Shown piece by piece: positions 17,313 to 25,643 of a DNA stretch of 64,000 nucleotides. Position 1 is the first letter of the stretch. Each line of letters starts with the position of its first letter. Below the pieces are notes generated by a model. That model worked only from the letters and a program-made list of their open reading frames with translations, had not been told where the DNA came from and did no database searches. Position numbers and translations under genes: made by a program. The stretch is from Archaeoglobaceae archaeon. Its GTDB lineage: Archaea; Halobacteriota; Archaeoglobi; Archaeoglobales; Archaeoglobaceae. The DNA lies in the NCBI GenBank assembly GCA_038734275.1, contig JAVYOO010000008.1:1-64000 (forward strand), in the 5' to 3' direction.

Positions 17313-17340
17313 AAGCCCACCTCAGAGTAGCTTTAAAAAA

Positions 17341-17414
17341 GGACTACAGATACCAATACCCGCAAATTATTGTAGTAATCCATTGGCAACCCGTAGCTTA
17401 GTCGGTTTAAATAT
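17341..17414 (-). promoter_or_regulatory. ilvBH promoter and structured leader
   Basis: On the minus strand ATATTTAAA (17406-17414) is a good TATA box, predicting a start near 17384 and a 5' leader of about 70 bases. Inside it, GGATTACTACA (17371-17381) can pair with TGTAGTCC (17341-17348), and ATTGG with CCAAT can pair as an alternative. A leader hairpin is seen directly; a control function is only inferred. Confidence 0.4.
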
Positions 17415-17437
17415 TTTTGCTTTTTTGGAATAATTAC

Positions 17438-18691
17438 TCAAATCCACTCCGGAATTCTCTGCTTAGCCACGAGATCTCCAAAAGTTTCGGCTTCCCTTAT
17501 TAAGGCGGTTTTACTGCCACTCACAAGAACCTCTGCACACCTTGGGCGACCGTTGTATTGACTACTCATCGCAAATCCATATGCACCAGCATCGAGAATT
17601 GCAATCAAATCGCCTTTCTCTACCTTTGGAAGCTTGCGATCTCTTGCAAGCACGTCTCCACTTTCACATATTGGGCCAACAATTGTGTAAATCTCTTCTT
17701 CTCCACTTTCCTTATTTGCGACAAGAACGCGATGATAGGAACCATACATTGCGGGGCGGATGAGAAGATTAAAGCCTGCATCAACCGCTACAAAATTCTT
17801 GTAGCCTTTTTTGACTGCATTAACTCTTGTGAGAAGTATCGTGGTGTTTCCAACTATGCTTCTTCCGGGTTCAAGCCAGAGCTTTGGTTTTGATCGAAGA
17901 TTGACGCAGATTTTGTCAAAAACAGGTAGCAAATCTTTAGCAAGATCTAAAGGTGTGATCACACCTTTTCCTTCGTAGTCAATTCCGAGACCCCCACCAA
18001 TATCGATGAATTCAAGTTCAACTCCGATTTGCTCGATCTCTCTGGCAATTTTTCCTATCTTTTGCATTGCAGAAACAAATGGTGAAGTTTCGATAATTTG
18101 ACTGCCTATATGGCAGTGAATTCCTATTGGGACAACATTCTTCATGCTCAGAGCCATTTCATATGCCTTCACAGCCTGTTCCTCTGGAATCCCGAACTTT
18201 GACTCCTTTAGTCCTGTTGCGATCTTTGGATGCGTTTTTGGATCGATATCAGGATTTATGCGAAATGTAATCTCAACTTCTTTTCCTTCTGCTTCTGCAA
18301 TTTTCTGAATTGTTTTTAGTTCATCGTAGCTGTCTACACTGAATTTTACGCCTGCCTGAACACCCATCTCTATTTCTGCATCGCTCTTTGAATTTCCATT
18401 AAATAGAATCTTTTTTCTATCAAATCCAGCTAATATAGCCAAATAAAGCTCCCCAGCACTGAAAACATCTGCTCCAAATCCATTTGATGCTATTATTTTC
18501 ATTATTGCTAAGTTGTTGTTAGCCTTCACAGCATAAAGCTTCTCGGCATCTGGAAATGCCTCCTTGTAGGCTTCAATATTCTTCTCAAGTTGTGTCTTTG
18601 ATGTTATGTAAACCGGTGTGCCATACTTTTCTGCAATCTCGACTAAGGATACACCTTCAATAAAAAGAACCCCATTATTTCGGCTCAACAT
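17438..18691 (-). CDS. lysA: Diaminopimelate decarboxylase
   Basis: The 417-residue protein has the PLP-binding lysine K56 in YAVKANNN, the glycine-rich phosphate loop (DIGGGLG) and the substrate-binding GPICESGD motif. It makes lysine from meso-diaminopimelate. The frame extends 32 codons upstream of the ATG at 18689-18691, but that part runs into the S15 gene and has no family match. The ATG is five bases after the S15 stop, so the two are probably co-transcribed. Confidence 0.95.
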   Translation of the reverse strand: MLSRNNGVLFIEGVSLVEIAEKYGTPVYITSKTQLEKNIEAYKEAFPDAEKLYAVKANNNLAIMKIIASNGFGADVFSAGELYLAILAGFDRKKILFNGNSKSDAEIEMGVQAGVKFSVDSYDELKTIQKIAEAEGKEVEITFRINPDIDPKTHPKIATGLKESKFGIPEEQAVKAYEMALSMKNVVPIGIHCHIGSQIIETSPFVSAMQKIGKIAREIEQIGVELEFIDIGGGLGIDYEGKGVITPLDLAKDLLPVFDKICVNLRSKPKLWLEPGRSIVGNTTILLTRVNAVKKGYKNFVAVDAGFNLLIRPAMYGSYHRVLVANKESGEEEIYTIVGPICESGDVLARDRKLPKVEKGDLIAILDAGAYGFAMSSQYNGRPRCAEVLVSGSKTALIREAETFGDLVAKQRIPEWI

Positions 18692-18696
18692 AAAAA

Positions 18697-19152
18697 TTAA
18701 GATAGTTCTACACGCAGTTTTTCTGGATCGTATGACCAATCTGCCGGAAGAACACCTATTTCCTTGTAATAACTTGAAAGTCTCCAAATTTTAGCTTCGA
18801 TAAGCTGTAAGCCCCTTCTGTTGTGCAGATCCTTCTTATGCGACTCCAAATGTTTTCTGAGTCTCAGGGCCTTTTTTATTAGTGCTTTTAGATCTTCGGG
18901 GTATTTCATGCTTATTCCGTTTTCTTTAAGGATGTCAACGAGTTTCTTGCCTGTTATCTGCCTTACTGAAGGTATCCCGTATCTATCTCTTAGAACCATT
19001 CCAATTTTTGACGGTTCTAAGCCTTCATTGTATAATTCTAATATTTTCTTGATTACCTCCTCTTTTGACATTTCTACCCATTCTGGGGGAGCATTCCTGT
19101 AAACCTTCTTCGATCCAGACTTTCCCCTTCTGCTTTTATGCATCCTTGCCAT
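18697..19152 (-). CDS. rps15: Small-subunit ribosomal protein S15 (uS15), archaeal form
   Basis: The 151-residue protein has the archaeal/eukaryal N-terminal extension and the S15 core (DLHNRRGLQLIEAKIWRL, in the rRNA-binding helices). It binds 16S rRNA in the central domain. The basic N-terminus (MARMHKSRRGKSGSKK) fits rRNA contact. It lies between a pterin-aldolase gene and lysA, all on the minus strand. Confidence 0.96.
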   Translation of the reverse strand: MARMHKSRRGKSGSKKVYRNAPPEWVEMSKEEVIKKILELYNEGLEPSKIGMVLRDRYGIPSVRQITGKKLVDILKENGISMKYPEDLKALIKKALRLRKHLESHKKDLHNRRGLQLIEAKIWRLSSYYKEIGVLPADWSYDPEKLRVELS

Positions 19153-19196
19153 CTCGACACCTTAAAAGCCAAACATTTCATGGAATTTAAAATTTT

Positions 19197-19523
19197 TCAT
19201 AGGAGCCTCATCAATGGATAACGTAAGCTCTCGTCCCATTCGAGCACAGCTTCAACTCTTTCACCTTCAAATTCCACAACAACTCTCGCTCTAAGCATAT
19301 CAGGTGATAGAGAGGTGTATCCAAACTGGGAGACATTTTTCAACTTTTTTCTGTCTATGCTTACTTTTGCTTCGATTACATACGGTTGTAACTTTAAACA
19401 GCTTTCCATAGCTCTTTCAAGAATCTCTGCATTTTTTTCAGAAACTGGAGCTCCTATAAACTGGTGAAATAGCGCACCAAGTTTTATTCCAGCTTCAAAG
19501 CTTGCAATTATTTTCTTTTCCAT
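19197..19523 (-). CDS. mptD: Archaeal dihydroneopterin aldolase (MptD family), probable
   Basis: The 108-residue protein matches what I know of the archaeal DHNA family, with FEAGIKLGALFHQFIGAP near the N-terminus and a central LQPYVIEAKVSID strand. MptD converts dihydroneopterin to 6-hydroxymethyl-dihydropterin on the way to tetrahydromethanopterin, the C1 carrier of this order. It overlaps the archaetidylserine synthase gene by 16 bases and is followed by S15. Recognition is from memory of the family, so the exact reaction is moderately certain. Confidence 0.65.
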   Translation of the reverse strand: MEKKIIASFEAGIKLGALFHQFIGAPVSEKNAEILERAMESCLKLQPYVIEAKVSIDRKKLKNVSQFGYTSLSPDMLRARVVVEFEGERVEAVLEWDESLRYPLMRLL

Positions 19524-20122
19524 AGCTTACTCACCGGATAAAGACCATATATAACAACGCAGAGTAAAAGTAGATAACAGAACTCTATATAAAAAATTCC
19601 AAGTATTAAAATAGCTCCCGGAAGTAGAAGGTGGTGCCCCCTTAATTTTGGATAATTCAGATCGGAAATCATCATTATAGACAAAATAATGGCGGAGAGA
19701 GCTATAACTTCAAAAGGTTGCTGAAGTCGCAATAGCGATGTAACTGCGATCGCACTAACGCTTGTTGGTATACCCAGAAATCCATCCAGACTCAGAACAT
19801 TGAATCTCGCAAGTCTTAGGATTGAGAAAGCCAAGAAAAGAGAGGAAAATGCAAAAAGAGATATATTTTGAACGATCATTGCAACAGAGGGGAAAACACC
19901 GAACGAAATGGCGTCTGCAAGTGAATCGAGTTCTCTGCCAATTTTACTTTTTTCGGTTTTTGAAGCTACCCATCCATCGAGTCCATCGGCGATCAATGCA
20001 AGATAAAAAAGAGTGAAGCTTTTTTCATAGTCATGGATTGCATAAACTATCGCCGAAAAGCCGAAAAGAGCGTTTAAAACGCTCATTGAGTCTGCGAGAC
20101 TAACTTCTCTGAATATTCTCAT
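19508..20122 (-). CDS. pssA: Archaetidylserine synthase (CDP-alcohol phosphatidyltransferase)
   Basis: The 204-residue membrane protein has the CDP-alcohol phosphotransferase motif: D46, G47, D49, G50, A53, G62, D66 and D70 in the expected spacing. It joins serine to CDP-archaeol. Several membrane helices follow. It overlaps the decarboxylase gene by 23 bases and lies in one operon with an archaeosortase, an arrangement linked in haloarchaea to lipid attachment of sorted proteins. Confidence 0.9.
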   Translation of the reverse strand: MRIFREVSLADSMSVLNALFGFSAIVYAIHDYEKSFTLFYLALIADGLDGWVASKTEKSKIGRELDSLADAISFGVFPSVAMIVQNISLFAFSSLFLAFSILRLARFNVLSLDGFLGIPTSVSAIAVTSLLRLQQPFEVIALSAIILSIMMISDLNYPKLRGHHLLLPGAILILGIFYIEFCYLLLLCVVIYGLYPVSKLWKRK

Positions 20123-20705
20123 TCTTTACCGCCACCGTTTCTCCTGCCTTTACTTTATCCCCCATCTTTTTAACAAATACGTAATTTTGAGGAACTTCCA
20201 GAACAACTCGAGAGCCAAAACGGATTATCCCAATCCTGTCACCTTTTTTCAAATTTTCACCCTCTTTAACATAACAAACTATCCTTCTGGCGAATATACC
20301 CGCTATCTGAATTACTTTAAAGACTCCATCTTCTGCTTCTATGAGAATTTCGTTCATTCTTGGGTCTTTTATTCTCCAAAAAGCCGGTAAAACTCTTCCT
20401 TCTTGGAATTTAACTTTTAAAACCTTGCCATCTATCGGAGCTCTGTTGACATGACAATCAAATGGAGACATGAATATCTCAAGTCTGTTTCCGGCAATAT
20501 AGTCAATCTTTCCGTCTGCAGGAGATACAACTCCATCTCCGATTTTTCTTTCTGGATCTCTGAAAAAGTATGCGGTGAAAATTGCAAAAGACAGCATTAG
20601 AATGGCTATTGGGAGGGAGATAAATAAGAATAAAATAAAGAGAATCACGAAGGAGCAAAATATCTTGAATCCTCCTTTTTCAATCAACTCTAACCCCCCT
20701 TGCAA
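20100..20705 (-). CDS. asd: Archaetidylserine decarboxylase
   Basis: The 201-residue protein has two N-terminal membrane helices, the SPADGKI motif at 61-67, the conserved PFDCHVNRAP at 81-90 and the self-cleavage site G164-S165 that generates the pyruvoyl cofactor. It turns archaetidylserine into archaetidylethanolamine. The short form without a large N-terminal domain is typical of archaea. It overlaps both the archaeosortase and synthase genes. Confidence 0.9.
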   Translation of the reverse strand: MQGGLELIEKGGFKIFCSFVILFILFLFISLPIAILMLSFAIFTAYFFRDPERKIGDGVVSPADGKIDYIAGNRLEIFMSPFDCHVNRAPIDGKVLKVKFQEGRVLPAFWRIKDPRMNEILIEAEDGVFKVIQIAGIFARRIVCYVKEGENLKKGDRIGIIRFGSRVVLEVPQNYVFVKKMGDKVKAGETVAVKNENIQRS

Positions 20706-21435
20706 TCTCGTATTTCAGGGAATAAATGAGTTCCGTAAGTTCGGGCAGAATGCGGAATACAACATAGGCTATTGCTAAAAGCGCTATGAAGGACAGAATC
20801 TTGGCAATTACGTGGTGTGCGATATAAAAGCTATCTTCTCCGAAGATTGAGTATGCAAAGCTTACAATTACAAATACGTTTCTAAAGAGATTCAGGCTGT
20901 AGATTATTGGCACAGATAATAGAAAAGCTTTTAGCTTTCTTTTTATGTTGGCACTAATGCCAAGCGTTGCCCCTGCAAATAGGGCCATGCTTTCTATTGC
21001 AGTGCATGGGAGTATGATTTCGACTGAACAGCTGTTCAGTTCAACAACTTTTCCATTCGCATTCATCGGATAGCCAAGAATTTTTCCGATTTCTGCTGTT
21101 AGAAGGGCAGTTGAATCGATAATTGTTGAATTAAGCTGTGGAATGAATACAAATGGAAAATAAAAGATGCAGGCCAAAGCAGAAAAAGATGTTACTTCTA
21201 CAAAAGTCCTTGAATTTCGAGAAAGAATCGATTTTGCCATAAAAACAAAAAAGACGGCTCCAAGCAAAAATATAACGAAATTAACGTAATCTTTACTGTT
21301 AAAAAACTCCAGAGATTTTGTTATACAAGCCATGCTAAAAATAGACCATGCCAGCGTGCCAATTAAGGTGTTTTTTTTCAAAACATATATCAACATCGGG
21401 ATTATGCTAACCGATGCTATGATTTCCGATAACAT
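20680..21435 (-). CDS. Archaeosortase/exosortase-family transpeptidase
   Basis: The 251-residue polytopic protein has the family catalytic triad: C144 (LPCTAIES), R185 (NLFRNVFV) and H207 or H208 (IAHHVIAK). Such enzymes cut and transfer proteins that carry a C-terminal sorting tripartite signal onto a lipid. It overlaps the archaetidylserine decarboxylase by 26 bases, so it heads an archaeosortase-pssD-pssA operon. The subclass (ArtA to ArtE) and its target signal cannot be fixed here; histidine as third residue is more like exosortases than haloarchaeal ArtA, which uses Arg. No target protein with a clear sorting tail was seen in the window. Confidence 0.85.
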   Translation of the reverse strand: MLSEIIASVSIIPMLIYVLKKNTLIGTLAWSIFSMACITKSLEFFNSKDYVNFVIFLLGAVFFVFMAKSILSRNSRTFVEVTSFSALACIFYFPFVFIPQLNSTIIDSTALLTAEIGKILGYPMNANGKVVELNSCSVEIILPCTAIESMALFAGATLGISANIKRKLKAFLLSVPIIYSLNLFRNVFVIVSFAYSIFGEDSFYIAHHVIAKILSFIALLAIAYVVFRILPELTELIYSLKYEIARGVRVD

Positions 21436-21510
21436 TGCTTAGGTTTTTCCTTGGGAGATTTTTTAAACTTTGCCAAAAATTTTAAAAATCTTGGTTCCAG
21501 ATAACTTAGG

Positions 21511-22743
21511 ATGGAAAACATAAGGTTGGTTGAACTCTTGTTAACTGCAGAGATATTCAACCGATTCGAGAATTTGAGTGAGAGCGATATCCCCAAAGAT
21601 ATTCGAAAGGCGCTTTACAGCAAAGGAATGCTCAAGAGGCCAATTGTTGTAAAAGAAGATAACGTGCTGAGGTATTCGGGTAAGATTTCGAATGATCTGC
21701 CATTCATTGATTTTAATCCAATGACAAAACAGTTCAAAATAACTTCCTTTGACTTAGCAATTAAATGGTTTGCTACAAAAGGTTTAGAGTTGATAAAACG
21801 GAATCCGGTGCTTGCATACTACTATGAAAACTTTGATTCGCTTGACGTTTCTTACGAAGATGCAAAGAGAGTAAACCCACCTGCTCATGGCGACAAGGAA
21901 TGGCTATCAAATGTTGTTGCAGAGCTAACAAAGAACGATGAGACGAGAGAAATGCTTGATCTTGTAAGAATATTCTCGCCAGAAGAAATAACAGTTGATT
22001 TTGATTCAATTGCGCTAAGTGAGGAACAGCTCGAAGAGGTCAGAAAGATCGAGATTGCAATTGGCGAGAAAGAATATCTTAAAAAAATTGGGCTCGTAGA
22101 TATAGGCAAGATACTCTTCATAGGTCCTCCTGGCACGGGAAAGACTACAACTGCAAGAGCTCTAAGTAAGAGGTTATATCTACCTCTGCTTGAAGTGAAG
22201 CTTTCGATGATCACCAGCCAATATCTGGGCGAGACCTCAAAGAACATCGAAAAAGTATTTGAGATAGCGAAAAGACTTAGCCCCTGCATACTGTTTATCG
22301 ATGAATTCGATTACGTTGCAAAAATGAGAACGAGCGATGAACATGCAGCTATAAAAAGAGCCGTAAACACTTTGCTAAAAGCAATTGATGACATAAACCT
22401 CGTTAACGACGGTGTTCTGTTAATTGCTGCCACAAACCATCCTTCAATCCTTGATCTTGCAGTCTGGAGAAGATTCGACAAAATTCTCGAATTTCCAGAG
22501 CCAGAGGAAAAAATCAGAAAAAGGATATTCGAAATATTTCTCGAAAAAATTGAGGGTGAGTTTAACATAGACGAGCTCGTTAAAGAGACTGCAGGATTCA
22601 CAGGGGCAGATATAAAGCTTGTGGTGAGGGAGGCAGTGCTTAAAGCTTTGCTTGAGGGCAGAAAACGCTTGTCGCAGGACGATCTTATATCCGCAATAAA
22701 TGAGATAAAGAGCAGATTCAAAATAAGATGTCAGGAACCATGA
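21511..22743 (+). CDS. AAA-family ATPase (proteasome regulatory-like)
   Basis: The 410-residue protein has Walker A GPPGTGKTT at 205-213, Walker B ILFIDEFDY, sensor ATNH and Arg fingers in RRFDKILEFPEPEEK, then a lid domain. The first 170 residues are an unassigned helical region without a coiled coil typical of PAN. It is therefore a single-domain AAA remodeller of unknown client. It overlaps the next gene by four bases and is divergent from the archaeosortase operon. Confidence 0.85.
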   Translation: MENIRLVELLLTAEIFNRFENLSESDIPKDIRKALYSKGMLKRPIVVKEDNVLRYSGKISNDLPFIDFNPMTKQFKITSFDLAIKWFATKGLELIKRNPVLAYYYENFDSLDVSYEDAKRVNPPAHGDKEWLSNVVAELTKNDETREMLDLVRIFSPEEITVDFDSIALSEEQLEEVRKIEIAIGEKEYLKKIGLVDIGKILFIGPPGTGKTTTARALSKRLYLPLLEVKLSMITSQYLGETSKNIEKVFEIAKRLSPCILFIDEFDYVAKMRTSDEHAAIKRAVNTLLKAIDDINLVNDGVLLIAATNHPSILDLAVWRRFDKILEFPEPEEKIRKRIFEIFLEKIEGEFNIDELVKETAGFTGADIKLVVREAVLKALLEGRKRLSQDDLISAINEIKSRFKIRCQEP

Positions 22744-23504
22744 TAATCAAACTTCTTGGCACTGGAGACTCGCCTGGAACTCCTGTGTTAAATTGTCACT
22801 GTAAAACCTGTGAGGATGCAAGAAGAAACGGATGGGAAAGAAAAAGATTTTCGATTTTAATTAAAAATGCTGGAAAAATAATTCTAATTGATACGTCTCC
22901 CGATCTTAGAAGGCAGTTACTTGAGAACAGAATCGAGAGAGTCGATGCAGTATTATGGACGCATCCTCACTTCGATCACTTTGGTGGCTTTAGTGAATTC
23001 TATAGGGTCCAGGGGGATATTGATGTGTATACAACTCCACAGATTCATGAAAGCATTGGGAAATATCTTCATTTTCTGAGCTACAAGAGAAGAGAAGTCG
23101 ACGTGTATGAAAAATTTTCAATTTCAAACCTCACGTTTACGCTCTTTCCTGTAAACCACCCCCCAGTGGATGCGGTGGGCGTAAAAATTGAATGGAATGG
23201 CTACAGAATTGTTATAACAGGAGATACAAACATAGAAATACCTGAGACCAGTATTGCGGAAATGCATAAACCCGATTTGTTTATAGTAGACTCAATCGCT
23301 CCAAGCGGTAAGTTTAAGAAGCACATGAATGCCAAAGAGGCTTTGTCTCTGGCGGAGAGGGTTGAGGCGAAAAAAGTTGTTCTAACCCATATGGGGCACT
23401 TCTTTCCCCCTCCAAAGATCGCTGTTCGTTACTATCCTGTGGGTGAAGATTATCAGGAGTTCACTTTTGGAGAGGGAACGCTCAATGAATTCATTGGGGA
23501 TTGA
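22740..23504 (+). CDS. PhnP-like metallo-beta-lactamase phosphodiesterase
   Basis: The 254-residue protein (ATG at 22740, overlapping the AAA gene stop) starts IIKLLGTGDSPGTP, has a zinc-binding CHCKTC element near residues 18-23 and the metal motif HPHFDHFGG. These match PhnP, which opens cyclic ribose phosphates, and related RNase Z-like phosphodiesterases. Further ligands are in GDTN and LTHMGH. The product overlaps mfnF by 20 bases. No phosphonate genes are nearby, so a C-P lyase role is unlikely. Confidence 0.85.
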   Translation: MIIKLLGTGDSPGTPVLNCHCKTCEDARRNGWERKRFSILIKNAGKIILIDTSPDLRRQLLENRIERVDAVLWTHPHFDHFGGFSEFYRVQGDIDVYTTPQIHESIGKYLHFLSYKRREVDVYEKFSISNLTFTLFPVNHPPVDAVGVKIEWNGYRIVITGDTNIEIPETSIAEMHKPDLFIVDSIAPSGKFKKHMNAKEALSLAERVEAKKVVLTHMGHFFPPPKIAVRYYPVGEDYQEFTFGEGTLNEFIGD

Positions 23505-24417
23505 CATAGGCGGAGCAAACCTAAAAGTTACGAACGGCCAAGAGAACAAAATTATCTATTTTCCAATGTGGAAAAAAGCTCCAGAATTGGGAAATAAGCT
23601 AAAAGAGATTGCAAATCATTTTGGAGCAGAAAAAGCCGGGGTTGTAATTACTGCAGAACTTGCGGACGTATTCAAGAGCAAAAAAGAGGGTGTGGGGTTT
23701 ATTGCGAAAAAATGTTATGAAGTATTCAGAGAAGTCTATTTTTTAGATATAGATGGACACCTTACAAAGGAGATTGAAGATCCCCTGAAGTTTTGTGCCA
23801 GTAACTGGATGGCTTCAGTTACTTTTTTATTGGCGGAGGGATACAGGGACTTTCTGTTTGTAGACATGGGTTCGACGACGACAGATCTTATTCCAGTAAA
23901 AGACAGAGTAATGTCTGCAAAAACCGACTTTGAACGACTGAAGAGAAGGGAACTAATCTACATCGGAGTTCTGAGAACTCCTGTATTTTATGTTCTAAGA
24001 CGCTTTAAAGGAGTGGAACTCTGCCCAGAATTCTTTGCCATAACCGCAGATGTTTTTCGAATAACTGGAGAGATCGATGAGGAAGACTACAACTGCGATA
24101 CTCCGGATTCTGCTGGAAAAGGAGTAACGGATTGTATGCGAAGACTTGCGAGAACCGTTTGTTGCGATCTTGAAGAGCTTGGCGAAGAAAACGTAAAATT
24201 GTTGGCTTTAATGACAAGGAAAACAATAATAAAGATCCTTGGGGAAGAAATTAGATCGAAAGTGTTGCAATATGGATTAAAAAGAGTTTTGGCATGTGGT
24301 ATTGGTGAGTTTTTAGTAGAGCATGCGTTTGATTGCACAAAACTATCTAAAATTTACGGAGAAGCTTCAAAGCTTTTTCCAGCTTTTGCGATGTTAAAGC
24401 TTGTCGAGAAGACTTAA
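23485..24417 (+). CDS. mfnF: Methanofuran biosynthesis enzyme MfnF (ASKHA-fold, H4MPT-linked C1 family)
   Basis: The 310-residue protein opens GIDIGGANLKVT, the ASKHA phosphate loop, and has a second one in FVDMGSTTTDLIP. It belongs to the archaeal family formerly called hydantoinase/oxoprolinase-like, with a cysteine pair later in the chain. The characterised member joins the aminomethylfuran phosphate to glutamyl-tyramine to build methanofuran. The ATG at 23485 lies inside the PhnP-like gene; an upstream in-frame ATG at 23443 would add 14 residues with no family match. The C-terminus converges on the aldolase with a 24-base overlap. Confidence 0.75.
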   Translation: MNSLGIDIGGANLKVTNGQENKIIYFPMWKKAPELGNKLKEIANHFGAEKAGVVITAELADVFKSKKEGVGFIAKKCYEVFREVYFLDIDGHLTKEIEDPLKFCASNWMASVTFLLAEGYRDFLFVDMGSTTTDLIPVKDRVMSAKTDFERLKRRELIYIGVLRTPVFYVLRRFKGVELCPEFFAITADVFRITGEIDEEDYNCDTPDSAGKGVTDCMRRLARTVCCDLEELGEENVKLLALMTRKTIIKILGEEIRSKVLQYGLKRVLACGIGEFLVEHAFDCTKLSKIYGEASKLFPAFAMLKLVEKT

Positions 24418-24921
24418 ATAGTATAGAATCTCGCATGAATGTTCTGCGTAGCACGCTTTGTTGAAAGCTTCTGCCAAGTTTTTTCCTGCAGAGTAAATGC
24501 CATGGGCTTTGGCAATTATCACTCCATTATTTTTAATCCTCTCTGCAATGGCTTCCGCATATTCGGGTGTTCCGAATTCAATATCTACAACATTTAGTTC
24601 TTTCAAGAATAGCTTTCCTTCCAAGTCTAAGGGGGATATTTTGTCTTTTATAATACTTAAAACTACATTAAAAACACCATGGCAGTGGATAACAGCGTTG
24701 TAGTCTGTTGTCTTATAAATCATGGCATGCACCAACCGATCTCTCGAGGCAGAGGGATGAGTTATTTCAACGAATGAATTCTCATCCAAAGCTCCAAGAT
24801 TTGCTCCTGACTTTGTGATCATTATTTTTGACCCTTCACGAAAGCTGAGATTCCCGCTTGCTCCATCAACCAGCTTAGATTGAAATAGCATCTTTCCTAT
24901 CGCTATCGCATCTTGGATCAT
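24394..24921 (-). CDS. Class II (zinc) aldolase/adducin-family protein
   Basis: The 175-residue protein has a GASGNLSFR opening motif and the zinc histidines in VIHCHG and KAHGIYS, as in fuculose- and rhamnulose-phosphate aldolases. It is shorter than bacterial FucA (about 215 residues) but complete for archaeal forms. It probably cleaves or forms a sugar phosphate. Substrate is not evident. A TATA box at 24941-24950 lies about 23 bases before the ATG, so it is near leaderless. Confidence 0.85.
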   Translation of the reverse strand: MIQDAIAIGKMLFQSKLVDGASGNLSFREGSKIMITKSGANLGALDENSFVEITHPSASRDRLVHAMIYKTTDYNAVIHCHGVFNVVLSIIKDKISPLDLEGKLFLKELNVVDIEFGTPEYAEAIAERIKNNGVIIAKAHGIYSAGKNLAEAFNKACYAEHSCEILYYLSLLDKL

Positions 24922-24940
24922 ACTGGTAAATCGGCGAAAT

Positions 24941-24950
24941 CTTTAAAAAC
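24941..24950. promoter_or_regulatory. Single TATA-like element between divergent aldolase and psmB genes
   Basis: CTTTAAAAAC lies about 23 bases before the aldolase ATG on the minus strand and about 27 bases before the GTG at 24971 on the plus strand. It may serve both directions, or a second weak element may exist in the T-rich flank. Confidence 0.4.
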
Positions 24951-25000
24951 CTTTTTTTCTACCATTATTAGTGCCCGAGTGGGCTATTTTGGGTGGATAT

Positions 25001-25639
25001 ATGGATATGGATGGAAAGATATATAAGGGAACGACCACGGTAGGCTTGGTCTGCAAGGATGGAGTAGTGCTCGCCACCGAAAAGAGAGCAACGATGGGCA
25101 ACTTAATTGCGAGCAGAACAGCTAAGAAGATCTATCAGGTTGCAGATAGAATTGCTATGACCACAGCTGGAAGCGTTGGTGATGCTCAGTTTCTTGCGAG
25201 AATTATAAAAGTCGAAGCAAGTCTTTATGAAATTAAAAGAGAGAGAAAACCCACTGTCAGAGCGATTGCGACATTGACTTCGAATCTACTTAACTCCTAT
25301 AGATATTATCCTTATCTCGTTCAGCTACTGATTGGAGGCGTCGATGAAGAAGGGCCCAAGATTTTCTCGATCGATCCAATAGGTGGTGCTATTGAGGAAA
25401 AAGAAATTGTGGCAACGGGTAGTGGTAGTTACACTGCCTATGGTGTCCTTGAAGATAGATTTACGCCAGATACAACCACGGGAGAGGCGGTGGAATTGGC
25501 TGTAAGGGCGATTATGTCCGCCATGAAGCGAGATTCTGCTTCTGGAGATGGTATAGATGTAGTAAGGATCACAGAAAAGGAATTTCATCAGTTGGAGCCA
25601 AAGGAGATTGAAATTATAATCTCAAAGTTCAGGAAGTAG
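25001..25639 (+). CDS. psmB: Proteasome beta subunit
   Basis: The 212-residue protein has the short propeptide ending KIYKG and the mature N-terminal TTTVG, whose first Thr is the nucleophile; the catalytic Lys lies in TEKRATMG. It forms the 20S core chamber. The ATG at 25001, with GGTGG eight bases upstream, gives a propeptide like that of Archaeoglobus. A GTG at 24971 would add ten residues, and its position fits a leaderless start, so the N-terminus needs proof. It lies four bases from fttA. Confidence 0.96.
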   Translation: MDMDGKIYKGTTTVGLVCKDGVVLATEKRATMGNLIASRTAKKIYQVADRIAMTTAGSVGDAQFLARIIKVEASLYEIKRERKPTVRAIATLTSNLLNSYRYYPYLVQLLIGGVDEEGPKIFSIDPIGGAIEEKEIVATGSGSYTAYGVLEDRFTPDTTTGEAVELAVRAIMSAMKRDSASGDGIDVVRITEKEFHQLEPKEIEIIISKFRK

Positions 25640-25643
25640 TGAG

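Noticed and set aside
18692-18787. N-terminal extension of lysA (32 codons)
   Set aside because: It overlaps the S15 gene, has no match to the family, and the ATG at 18691 follows S15 directly.
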